Positions 17,160 through 25,552 of a stretch of DNA of 64,000 nt are shown piece by piece. The stretch is taken from NCBI GenBank assembly GCA_035439505.1, contig DAORKJ010000010.1:4895-68894 (forward strand), read 5' to 3'. The notes under the pieces were generated by a model. That model had not been told where the DNA came from. It did no database searches and worked only from the letters and a program-made list of their open reading frames with translations. The translations under genes and the position numbers were made by a program. Each line of letters starts with the position of its first letter. The stretch's first letter is position 1. The DNA is from UBA7236 sp035439505 (GTDB lineage Bacteria > Bacteroidota > Bacteroidia > Chitinophagales > BACL12).

Positions 17160-18596
17160 TTAAAGTGACTGCAAAAATTGAAGTAATTGTTTGCGTTCTG
17201 GTTCTTTTAATTGCATAAAACCATTTTTTGCATTGGCAGCTTCGCCATCGTGCCACAAAATGGCTTCTTCTAAATTTCTTGCACGGCCATCATGTAAATA
17301 ATAGGTATGCTTATTTACGGTTTTAAATAATCCTATTCCCCAAAGTGGTGGTGTGCGCCATTCAGTTCCGCTTGCTAAAAAATCAGGACGATTGTCAGCT
17401 AAACCCGGACCCATATCGTGTAATAACAAATCGGTAAATGGCTGAATGGTCTGATTAGACAAAACAGTAAATTTTGGATGTGTTCCGGTTACCATTTTAT
17501 CGATATGGCAGGCATTACAGTTTAATGCCATAAAAATATTTTTACCGGCTATTACATTTTTGTCGGTCACATCTCTTCGCGCAGGCACAGCTAAAGTGGC
17601 TGAATACAAATGTAATTTTTCTAAATCGTCGTTATCAATTTCCGTTTCGCCACCATTCGGTAATGTTGCTGCTTTTTTTTGTGCGGGAAGTATATGTTGG
17701 TCTTTAAAATATTGTGTGCGAATTCCCATATCACCATTAAAAGCACCTGATATTTGTTGCAAAATAGTTGGCTCATTTGCTTTCCATCCAAAGCGACCGA
17801 TTTGTTGTTGTTGTGTAATATGATTCCATACATAATTGGCACGACCACTAATGCCGTCATGGTTTTTATCCTGCTCGTCTACTAGTGCCAAAATTGTTTT
17901 TTCATCAATGGCTTCCAATAATCCTAGTCCAATCATTTGTGGAGCAACTCTCGGTGAAATCAAAATATCACTACTCATTTCACCGTAATTAAGTTCATCG
18001 AAAATAATTATAGGTTTGCGCAAATGATAAGTTGTTCCATCAGGATATTTGCCCGAAATTTCTTCCCATTGCAATTGAAAAATACCTTCTGCCAATAAAC
18101 CATCAATAGCATGATCCTGAAATTGGAGGCCATAATTTTTATCACCGACCGGTCCGCCATTTTTATCTGTTCCCGGCACACTCAATCGCAATAAAAATCC
18201 TTCCGATAATTGTCCAATACTTGCCGGTGGCTGCCCTCTGCCATCTTTAAAGTGACATCCGGAGCATGATTTAGCATTAAAATATGGCCCTAATCCATCA
18301 CGTGCAGTTGTGCTTGAAGGTGCTTGAACCCAGTTTTGATTAAAGAAAGAATTACCGACAAAAAATAATAATTCATCTTGTGATGATAAGGTAGGTATTG
18401 GTAATGCAAATGCATTTACTGATTGATCAAAAACTGTTGCTGCACCACCGGATAATGTTTCATTGGGTTGATTAACTAAAGCGGTTGCTGCATTATTAGG
18501 AACAAAATTTTCGCAGGCAAAAAATGATATACCAATAAATAATACCATTACTGCAGCAATAGTAAAAATGGTTATTTTATTGGAATTAAATTTCAT
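17160..18596 (-). CDS. Di-heme oxidoreductase (DHOR) lipoprotein
   Basis: A 478-residue envelope protein of the di-heme oxidoreductase family (formerly DUF1111 or thiol oxidoreductase). The signal peptide ends with a lipobox-like FFAC (Cys 28). Two c-type heme sites are seen: CSGCH at 111-115 and CNACH near 357-361. Other family parts are DGRGQPPASIG, GRFGWKANEPTI and, near the end, the active-site-like DGRARNLEEAILWHDGEA. The stop of the imelysin gene overlaps its start (TAATG), so the two are translationally coupled. In Bacteroidota and pseudomonads this pair is linked to iron acquisition; a heme-linked redox step on iron at the periplasmic face is the usual suggestion, not shown here. Confidence 0.9.
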   Translation of the reverse strand: MKFNSNKITIFTIAAVMVLFIGISFFACENFVPNNAATALVNQPNETLSGGAATVFDQSVNAFALPIPTLSSQDELLFFVGNSFFNQNWVQAPSSTTARDGLGPYFNAKSCSGCHFKDGRGQPPASIGQLSEGFLLRLSVPGTDKNGGPVGDKNYGLQFQDHAIDGLLAEGIFQLQWEEISGKYPDGTTYHLRKPIIIFDELNYGEMSSDILISPRVAPQMIGLGLLEAIDEKTILALVDEQDKNHDGISGRANYVWNHITQQQQIGRFGWKANEPTILQQISGAFNGDMGIRTQYFKDQHILPAQKKAATLPNGGETEIDNDDLEKLHLYSATLAVPARRDVTDKNVIAGKNIFMALNCNACHIDKMVTGTHPKFTVLSNQTIQPFTDLLLHDMGPGLADNRPDFLASGTEWRTPPLWGIGLFKTVNKHTYYLHDGRARNLEEAILWHDGEAANAKNGFMQLKEPERKQLLQFLQSL

Positions 18597-19786
18597 TAAT
18601 CTGCTGCATTTACATTTATAGTGATACCCAAAGTTGCGGCTATAATTGAAAATTGTTCACCCAACTGCTGGGTGGTTAAAATCGCTTTCATAACCTGTTC
18701 ACGTTTATTTTCCACAACGATTGCCTGATCAAACGGGTAATAAATATTTTGAATATCGTTATTACATTTTTTTAACATCAATACCGTACTGTCTAGCATT
18801 GCTGAGTGATTATTTTTCAATAAATCGTCGATACCAGCACCATCTACATTTGTTTTATCGTATCGCACATAATTACCATAAAATACATTTATAATTCCGC
18901 CAATATTATTTTGTAAATCGGCTTTAGTATTATCGCTGAAACAACTTTGTTCATCTTCCTGACTGGCATTGTCGTAAGCGGTAAACATACGTTCACCAGC
19001 CATTTCAACTTTGCTCAATACGCCCATTCCGGTTAATATTTTTTGCAAGGCATTATCAGGATTTTCACTCAAAAATTTTGCTGCGTAATTATCGGTTTTT
19101 CCCGGTTGCCATGCATCACACAGTTTAGTAAGATGTTCAATCAGCAATCCGGTATTGAGTTGCAAAAATGTTCTTCTTCGGTCGTTGCTAACAGTACCTG
19201 GAATAAAATCGGTATATGGTCGCTGCCCCGGTTTTTGTTCACTTACATCTTGCCCCCACAACATAAACTCAATGGCATGGTAGCCGCAACTAATATTTTC
19301 TTCACCACCTTTTTCATTTAAACTAACTAATAAATCGCGGGTAATTGCAGGATATTCCTGAACATTATTTATGATGCCGGCATTTGGTTCACCTACCACA
19401 TAATCCACATAAACTTCATCCAATGGCCATGCGTTGAGCAAACCTTCTACTCCTGTTTCTCCATTATCTATCGGACCATCATAAAATCTGAAAACCTCTG
19501 TTTGACCATAAAATGCTCTGGCGGTAATCCAGGCTTTTTGAGCAGCTTTAAGATGTAATTCGGTTGGATTGTTTAAAAACGTATCAACAGCACTTTGAAG
19601 CAATTTTGCGGTAGTAAGGGCATCTTCATATGTTGCAAACACAACCTGGGAGTAGGCGGTCACAATCTCTTTTTTCAGGGATGTTGTGTCAGGCTCAGCG
19701 GGTTTGCAGGAAAAAAGCGTTAAAATGGCAGCTATACCAATAAAAACAGGCATTTGCAGCAGTTGCTTACCTAAAATTCGAGCCAT
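18596..19786 (-). CDS. Imelysin-family (ICMP/EfeO-like) lipoprotein
   Basis: A 396-residue helical envelope protein of the imelysin/M75 family. The N-terminus carries a lipoprotein signal (AAILTLFSC, Cys 27). The diagnostic GxHxxE motif is GYHAIEFMLWG at about 168-178; other typical parts are KAAQKAWITARAFYGQTE and the middle VEGLLNAWPLDEVYVDY. Family members bind iron in the periplasm and are iron-regulated. ATG at 19786 is used; a second ATG 11 codons in would also leave a lipoprotein signal. A -7 box TACTTTTG lies at 19814-19821 (minus strand). The upstream region is split by an artificial gap; with that removed, the distance to the YbjN-like gene is 97 bases. Confidence 0.9.
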   Translation of the reverse strand: MARILGKQLLQMPVFIGIAAILTLFSCKPAEPDTTSLKKEIVTAYSQVVFATYEDALTTAKLLQSAVDTFLNNPTELHLKAAQKAWITARAFYGQTEVFRFYDGPIDNGETGVEGLLNAWPLDEVYVDYVVGEPNAGIINNVQEYPAITRDLLVSLNEKGGEENISCGYHAIEFMLWGQDVSEQKPGQRPYTDFIPGTVSNDRRRTFLQLNTGLLIEHLTKLCDAWQPGKTDNYAAKFLSENPDNALQKILTGMGVLSKVEMAGERMFTAYDNASQEDEQSCFSDNTKADLQNNIGGIINVFYGNYVRYDKTNVDGAGIDDLLKNNHSAMLDSTVLMLKKCNNDIQNIYYPFDQAIVVENKREQVMKAILTTQQLGEQFSIIAATLGITINVNAAD

Positions 19787-19987
19787 TTGTTTATAATAAA
19801 TCTAAATAAGGCACAAAAGTAACCAATAAAGGNNNNNNNNNNNNNNNNNNNNNNNNNNNNNNNNNNNNNNNNNNNNNNNNNNNNNNNNNNNNNNNNNNNN
19901 NNNNNNNNNNNNNNNNNNNNNNNNNNNNNNNNTCGAGCCATTTGTTTATAATAAATCTAAATAAGGCACAAAAGTAACCAATAAAGG
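19778..19987. repeat. 55-nt duplicated contig ends around a false gap
   Basis: Bases 19778-19832 and 19933-19987 are identical over 55 nt and sit either side of a 100-N run (19833-19932). This is the signature of two contigs that overlap by one assembly word length and were scaffolded, not merged. The true sequence has one copy and no gap, which shortens this region by 155 bases. Confidence 0.93.
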
Positions 19988-20038
19988 ACTCAAAATGTTA
20001 TACCTTTTTGTAGGTATTCGACTGGTAAAAACCATCCA

Positions 20039-20482
20039 TTATTTGGTTGGAGGAGCGCCCGGTGCCTGGGGAGGGCCATATTTGGCTTTCAAGCGGTCGT
20101 CGTGTTCATCGCAATAACTACCCACACGGTTGATTGTTGAACGAATTTCGGTGAAGTCGATACCGGCGGCTTCGCGGATATTTTTTATATAAGCCCAACC
20201 TTTGTGCATACTGAACGCAACATCGTACATACCATCACTAAGTTCCAGTAATTCGAGGTAAAAACCTTCCCGGTTTTGTGCAGGAACAGGCATTACCGGA
20301 GCCATCACCTGAAAGTAGCTCCTTTGTTCTTTTTCGATATACCACACGTCGATCCACACTTCTGCAGAACCTTTATACATTTTCCACATGCCTGATTTTT
20401 CGCCACGACATTCGGTAGCATTGATACCAAACGATTCGATTACTGATTCAACTAGGTCGTAATAAGGTTGTAGATTTTCCAT
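20039..20482 (-). CDS. YbjN-domain protein
   Basis: A 147-residue cytoplasmic protein resembling the YbjN family (fold like type III secretion chaperones): YYDLVESVIESFG at the start, EVWIDVWYIEKEQRSYFQVM in the middle, and the helix DGMYDVAFSMHKGWAYIKN. The C-terminus is short and Pro-rich (GPPQAPGAPPTK). Members are thought to be regulators or chaperones, with no settled biochemical role. It lies 20 bases after the unknown secreted protein gene and upstream of imelysin, probably in one unit. Confidence 0.7.
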   Translation of the reverse strand: MENLQPYYDLVESVIESFGINATECRGEKSGMWKMYKGSAEVWIDVWYIEKEQRSYFQVMAPVMPVPAQNREGFYLELLELSDGMYDVAFSMHKGWAYIKNIREAAGIDFTEIRSTINRVGSYCDEHDDRLKAKYGPPQAPGAPPTK

Positions 20483-20502
20483 AATACAATGGGCGACGGC
20501 AA

Positions 20503-21051
20503 TTATTTATTTTTTCGGAAAAACCAATTTTGAATAGCCGTAATATCACGAAATTCGGTTGGAACATTTTTTACATTGATAGCTACTTTTCGGATATATG
20601 CCCATGACTCCATTTTACGTGGAACATCAATTACAAATACACCTTTTTCCATGGGTATTTCATTACAAATACAATATTGACATCCTGATTTATTTTCAGG
20701 GTCGTAACCATTATAAATAAGGGTCATTTTTCGTAATTCCAGTAACCGCGGATTAACGGTATCAGATTTTCTGAAAATTTCAATTTTATAATTATATCCC
20801 AAAGGTTCGTTTTGTTTTAAAATCCAGCAACTATCTTTTTTGGAATAAGCTAATTGGGTAAACACATAATCCAAATCGTGTTTGCTGGTATCGGTATAAA
20901 ATACTTCTGCAATACGCGCTTCAATTTTATCATCGGTTAAGTCGTTCCCGTTTACTTCAACAATTGTAAATCGAAATTCACTGTAGGGTAAAGTATCCTG
21001 TGCCAGGACAAGTATGGGGATAAAAAATAACACGAAAAGCAGATTGCGCAT
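20503..21051 (-). CDS. Secreted protein of unknown function
   Basis: A 182-residue protein with a clear signal peptide (MRNLLFVLFFIPILVLA, cleavage before QD). I do not recognise the family. The mature part has mixed alpha/beta character and a Cys cluster, CQYCIC (about 124-129), which might bind metal or form disulfides. The start lies 4 bases after the tocopherol-cyclase-like stop and the stop 20 bases before the YbjN-like start, so it is certainly in the same unit. Confidence 0.6.
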   Translation of the reverse strand: MRNLLFVLFFIPILVLAQDTLPYSEFRFTIVEVNGNDLTDDKIEARIAEVFYTDTSKHDLDYVFTQLAYSKKDSCWILKQNEPLGYNYKIEIFRKSDTVNPRLLELRKMTLIYNGYDPENKSGCQYCICNEIPMEKGVFVIDVPRKMESWAYIRKVAINVKNVPTEFRDITAIQNWFFRKNK

Positions 21052-21055
21052 GTTC

Positions 21056-22039
21056 TTACTTAAAATTTAGCAACTCAGTCGTATTGCCGGCTATTTCTAA
21101 TCCTGCATTACGACCTGTGTCGTTAAAAATAACCTTATTTTCCTGTTTCGAAAAAAGTGTAATGTGAATAAGTGCCCGCATACTTTCTTTTACGCGGCCT
21201 TCCATTAAACCTAATACAGGACTGGCCAATTCGGCACCTGCTGCTTTTTGGGCTTGTACGGTTAGCACGTACTTAGCGTCTTCTAAAACGATATCGATTG
21301 TTTCTCCCTCTGCACTTATCGATTTTAATTTAGCGCCTGTATATGTTGCAAAACGAATTAATTTATTATCGATTAAGAAAGCACAAATAAATCCGACAAA
21401 CGCACCACTCAGCCATGGAATTTTCGCTACTGATAATTTAAAAGAAACAGGTTGTTTAGTAAAATGATTACTCTGCATCCAAATCCACGACGAAGGAAAA
21501 CTTCTACCCCAGTCTTTTTCAATATATGCTCTTCCGTTTACAAAATCAACTTCATTTTTATTGATGATTAATTTCCCGGTTACTGCACAATTCATGCTAA
21601 CTACCTGATGGTAACATTCCATAAATGGCACCCACGAATACCAACCCATTATTCCCGGTGAAATAATTTTTTTAGGCCAGAAAAAATGTTCATCAAAATG
21701 TAACAATCCTTTTATGCCCGGAATGTCTAATTTAATTCTGTTGGTAGAAAAAGAATTTTCGCGAATGCGTACTTTGAACCTGTTTTCATTAGACCGAAAA
21801 TCGATGGCATCAAATTTATGGTAAGCAGCGGTTACATTAACACCATCCAGCACCTGAATAAAACTCTGTTTTTCACCAGATTCATCCATCGCGATACCAG
21901 GAATGATAGCCAGGGCATGTTGCTCCGATTTATCTACAATTTTGAAATACCAACCTTCAAAAAAACGCCTTTTTTTAAACCAGCCATGATACATTTCGTG
22001 GTGGAAGCGGGCTTTTACATTTGCTGATAATTTTGACAT
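21056..22039 (-). CDS. Tocopherol-cyclase-family protein
   Basis: A 327-residue protein matching the tocopherol cyclase-like family (VTE1 relatives). Signs are the N-terminal HHEMYHGWFKKRRFFEGWYF, the SFIQVLDG strand, and the hallmark GRAYIEKDWGRSFPSSW followed by IWMQSNHF. No signal peptide is visible; the fold is a lipocalin-like barrel pair. Plant and cyanobacterial VTE1 closes the chromanol ring of vitamin E. In non-photosynthetic Bacteroidota the substrate is unknown and may be another prenylated quinol or a lipid. It is the first gene of a minus-strand run leading to imelysin and di-heme oxidoreductase. Confidence 0.85.
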   Translation of the reverse strand: MSKLSANVKARFHHEMYHGWFKKRRFFEGWYFKIVDKSEQHALAIIPGIAMDESGEKQSFIQVLDGVNVTAAYHKFDAIDFRSNENRFKVRIRENSFSTNRIKLDIPGIKGLLHFDEHFFWPKKIISPGIMGWYSWVPFMECYHQVVSMNCAVTGKLIINKNEVDFVNGRAYIEKDWGRSFPSSWIWMQSNHFTKQPVSFKLSVAKIPWLSGAFVGFICAFLIDNKLIRFATYTGAKLKSISAEGETIDIVLEDAKYVLTVQAQKAAGAELASPVLGLMEGRVKESMRALIHITLFSKQENKVIFNDTGRNAGLEIAGNTTELLNFK

Positions 22040-22100
22040 AAGGAGGAGTTGGATTTTATTGTGCCGGAATTAAAACTTCAAGTCATAAAAACAGTTAAAA

Positions 22101-22163
22101 AAAAATCCACATTATTCTACTGTGCCCAACAGTTAATGAGCATATCATGAGAATAATGTGGAT
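22101..22163 (-). terminator. Terminator with long loop
   Basis: A 14-bp perfect inverted repeat (arm ATCCACATTATTCT at 22105-22118; partner 22150-22163) with a 31-nt loop, followed on the minus strand by a run of T. It starts 17 bases past the T9SS gene stop. Confidence 0.75.
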
Positions 22164-22180
22164 GTTAATAAAATATTTTA

Positions 22181-24246
22181 TTACAACTTCACAATGTTGT
22201 CGGAAACAACACCATTTGTTGTTGTAATTTTTACGCTGTAAATACCTGCTGCAATATTGTTTAATGAGTAGGTATTTGATTGATTATTTTCTAATAAAAT
22301 TACCTGACCAAATTGATTAACCAATTCAACACTGATTATGTTTTGTTGACCTTCAACAATAAAATAATCAGTTACCGGGTTTGGATAAATTTGAATTCCA
22401 GATTGAGTTGCATCTTCAACTTCAAGAACTGAAATCAATTCAATATCATCGGCATAACGAGGGAATAACTGATAACCTGATGTATATGGTGCATCTGAAT
22501 CAAATTGATTACCAAGACCTGTCACCATTAGCACAAATGGTTCAACAATTGAAGGAGCAGGCATAGTTGATAATTCATTCGCATCGTCTATTCTGATTGT
22601 ATAGGTATTGGTACCATCTGTTAAATCCACATTAAAAGAACTACCATCGCCCAACCATTGTGTAATATCCACGTAGGTAAGACCATTTTCTATGCTCACT
22701 AAATCTGATTCGGTTGATTCATTTAATACGGTTATTTCTGTTGGTGTTTTTAAAGTATTTCCACCATCAATAAAAATAAGTGTATCAGGTTCAACTTCTG
22801 TTAATCCGTTGAATTGAGAAATTGTGCCTAATATATTTACTTCGTCACCTTCAGTAACCGTATATCCAAAAGTATTATCGAAACTAAATACACTAATTCC
22901 TCCGGTATTGTCGATTAATGTAAATTGTAATCCGCCGTCCCAAGTATTAATACCATAAACTATTCCTGTTAAGTCTACTTTTTCATCAATACTTAATGCT
23001 ATACCATCAGCATCTTCAGTAGTAACTTCTGCAATATCATATTCAGTATAAACTGGGAGTGGCGTATCGTCGTTATCGGTAATTAACAATGTGAATGAAC
23101 TTGGCAAACCGACAGCGCATGCACCGGAAATATAAGTTAAATCTAAAATCAATGTTTCATCTGATTCATCAATAATATCATCAAAAACCGGAATATCAAA
23201 TGTATAGTCAGTTGGATCTCCATCTACAANNNNNNNNNNNNNNNNNNNNNNNNNNNNNNNNNNNNNNNNNNNNNNNNNNNNNNNNNNNNNNNNNNNNNNN
23301 NNNNNNNNNNNNNNNNNNNNNNNNNNNNNATATCATCAAAAACCGGAATATCAAATGTATAGTCAGTTGGATCTCCATCTACAAAAACAACATCAAATGA
23401 AGTTAAAGGCACATCTGTGAAATCGGTTGAAGATGCAACGTTAATACTTACGTTAACTGAACAATCTGTAGTAGCAGTTAATGAAATATTTCCACTGGCT
23501 GTTCCAACACCTTCATCAACTGCATCGGCAGCAGGATTAAACGTTGCTAAAACCAATGGTTCACCTTCAACAGCAGTAATTGAAATGTCATCAATTGCAA
23601 ATTCATCGCGGTTACCTGTTCCGCTTACATCATCACCTGTCCAGCGCAAATAGAAAACTGCGCCATCCGGAATGGCAAGGCCGGTAATGCTTGAACTTTT
23701 TGGAGTGATATATGGCGTAAAATCCATAGCTTCAGGCGAGGCATAATCTAAATCACCAATAGGATTATAGGTAACATTATCGTAAGAAACGGAAAAATTA
23801 AAACTGTTAGAACGAGGCTGGTCATTTAACACGTAAATGGTATAAGCAATGGCCAGTTCAGCTACTTCAACACCGGTATTATTTTGAATTTTGAGGATAA
23901 AACTTCCCGGAGTAAAGTCGTCTGCAACAGGTTGTACCATTAGCCCTTGGTTACCTGCAATGTCAACTCCATAAATTCCACCTGTGTTCACCAGGCCCAT
24001 AGTGGTGCCTCTAGCAAAATCGCCGGTAATCATAGTTGCTCCAAAATCTACATCACCTTCACTAAAACCGGTTGCACTCCATTCGTCCGAATTTAAGGTG
24101 CCACCACCGCCACCGGGTTGGAAACCTGCGCCGGTAAAGCCCGTAAAATCTATAAAAACCGGAACATCGGTTGTTGGAATTGAAAGCTGTGCGTTGCCTG
24201 TTATAGCTAATAACAAAGCCCCGAATACAAAGTACAATTTTTTCAT
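22181..24246 (-). CDS. T9SS-exported Calx-beta-like / OB-like surface protein (one gene split by a false gap)
   Basis: A secreted protein that appears broken by a 100-N run, but the N run is flanked by the same 55 nt on both sides. Removing one copy and the gap gives an unbroken 1911-base frame (636 residues plus stop). Signal peptide MKKLYFVFGALLLAITGNA. The first 220 residues form a Gly-rich lectin-like sandwich common in Bacteroidota surface proteins. A Calx-beta-like segment follows (VDEGVGTASGNISLTA ... VDGDPTDYTFDIPVFDD). Next is an OB-like domain (KVDLTGIVYGINTWDGGLQF), a type often paired with extracellular nucleases. The end is a T9SS type A sorting domain (IQIYPNPVTDYF). No enzyme motif was seen. 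A -7 box lies upstream and a terminator downstream. Confidence 0.85.
23175..23384. repeat. 55-nt duplicated contig ends around a false gap
   Basis: Bases 23175-23229 and 23330-23384 are identical over 55 nt and flank a 100-N run (23230-23329). The same 55-nt length as the repeat near 19.8 kb marks this as an unmerged contig overlap. Collapsing it restores a single reading frame through the gene. Confidence 0.95.
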
Positions 24247-24275
24247 TTTTTCTCTTTTGCTATATTAAGTTGCAT

Positions 24276-24283
24276 CAAATTTA
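24276..24283 (-). promoter_or_regulatory. -7 box of the Calx-beta-like T9SS gene
   Basis: TAAATTTG on the minus strand matches TAnnTTTG and lies 29 bases upstream of the ATG at 24246, giving a leader of about 20 bases. No -33 TTG at 17-23 nt. Confidence 0.45.
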
Positions 24284-24440
24284 ACAACTATTTGGTTTTT
24301 GGGATGTTAATTTTAAGTAATCACTATACTAAGTAAATGTGGATGGCAGGTTGATAGCTTTCGAACTGCTTTGAAAAAAATTTGGTTTATACCGCATAAT
24401 ACGGATATTTGACCTGCCTAACCATATAAATAAGCGTGTT

Positions 24441-25007
24441 ATGATTAAGAATAAGGTAAAACCTGCTGCAGGCCACCTTTTATTGAGCGAGCCCTTTATG
24501 CCTGATCCGAATTTTAAGCGGACTGTTATTATGTTATGCGAACATTTGGAAGATGGCGGCACGGTTGGCTTTATTTTAAACAAATCGCTCAATGTGAAGG
24601 TTTGTGATGCACTGGTTGATTTTGATGCCGTTACCAACGATTTATTTTATGGTGGTCCGGTTGCAAAAGATACCTTACATTATTTGCATAGATATGGCGA
24701 CATCATTGAAGACAGTTTACATATTGCGGATGATGTGTATTGGGGAGGTAATTTTGAGCAAATAGGCGAATTGTTGCGAGATGGTACTTTAGACCCAAAA
24801 AACATCAAATTTTTTCTTGGATATAGTGGTTGGAGCCCGGGGCAACTTGATGATGAACTCACCGATAATGCCTGGATTGTTACAAAAGCAAAAAGTGATT
24901 ACATATTTGATTCTGCTAACAAGGAACTTTGGAAGAAGGTATTAAAGGATTTAGGGGGCGAGTATACTCAAATTGTGAATTACCCGGAAGATCCAAGTTT
25001 AAACTAA
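24441..25007 (+). CDS. YqgE/AlgH-family protein
   Basis: A 188-residue cytoplasmic protein with the family's pattern: the start GHLLLSEPFMPDPNFKRTVI, then GGTVGFILNKSL, the FYGGPVAKDTLHYLHR segment, and FFLGYSGWSPGQLDDEL. The family is widespread, was once proposed to regulate alginate genes, and has no settled biochemical function. ATG at 24441 fits the family start. The gene is alone on its strand, between a divergent T9SS gene and a secreted-protein pair. Confidence 0.93.
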   Translation: MIKNKVKPAAGHLLLSEPFMPDPNFKRTVIMLCEHLEDGGTVGFILNKSLNVKVCDALVDFDAVTNDLFYGGPVAKDTLHYLHRYGDIIEDSLHIADDVYWGGNFEQIGELLRDGTLDPKNIKFFLGYSGWSPGQLDDELTDNAWIVTKAKSDYIFDSANKELWKKVLKDLGGEYTQIVNYPEDPSLN

Positions 25008-25192
25008 AAAAGGTTTAAGCCATCCCAGTTTTCCCTTTTGGCAAGGAATAGCCGGTAAATAAAACTAAATTGCGAAAAACCGTTAACTGTTAACTTGGTC
25101 TGTAACCTTTATACAGCGGGACTTTTAGTGTTAAACCTGTGCTAAAAATAAGGTTTTTCAGATTGAGGTCTTCACATATGTAAACTATTTGT

Positions 25193-25200
25193 TATTTTTG
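25193..25200 (+). promoter_or_regulatory. -7 box TATTTTTG
   Basis: Match to TAnnTTTG ending 18 bases before the ATG at 25219. It lies just past an in-frame upstream candidate start at 25189, so it argues for the ATG at 25219, which also begins a good signal peptide. Confidence 0.5.
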
Positions 25201-25218
25201 GTTTACCAATTGTCACAC

Positions 25219-25548
25219 ATGCATTGTTTAAGAAATACAATTCTACTTGTACTAGGCCTAGTATGCTACAGCTACTGCTCTGCACAAAGTGTGTCTGAAC
25301 TTAAGGTGCTTCCATCCAATTTAGAACGTTATTACATCGATTATGAAATTGTTGGTTTGCCAAATCCGACCGCATCGGATGTAGCTAATTTAGATTTGAA
25401 TCAATATGAAGATTTACGTGCTCAAACTACTTCCGTATTAATAGAGGATGCTGCAACAGGTTATGTATTGTTACTGTATTCAATAAATGAAAGTATTAAA
25501 AATTGGCAGGGATTGAATCACAATTCAAAAGACCATATTGAAAAATAA
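25219..25548 (+). CDS. Small secreted protein of unknown function
   Basis: A 109-residue protein with a signal peptide (MHCLRNTILLVLGLVCYSYC, cleavage near SA-QS). No family recognised. The mature part is short, acidic and probably beta-rich, and ends in a charged tail (NHNSKDHIEK). It lies 4 bases before the ATG of the larger secreted protein, so they form a two-gene unit and may act together. The start was chosen at 25219 because a promoter box falls inside the longer frame. Confidence 0.5.
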   Translation: MHCLRNTILLVLGLVCYSYCSAQSVSELKVLPSNLERYYIDYEIVGLPNPTASDVANLDLNQYEDLRAQTTSVLIEDAATGYVLLLYSINESIKNWQGLNHNSKDHIEK

Positions 25549-25552
25549 TGAT

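Noticed and set aside
22181..23152. A separate 323-residue gene starting at TTG 23152
   Set aside because: It is the C-terminal part of the Calx-beta-like T9SS protein. The frame continues into the other contig once the 55-nt duplication is collapsed.
25092..25108. GTTAAC repeats in the YqgE downstream region as an operator
   Set aside because: Short AT-rich repeats of this kind are expected by chance and have no clear position relative to a promoter.
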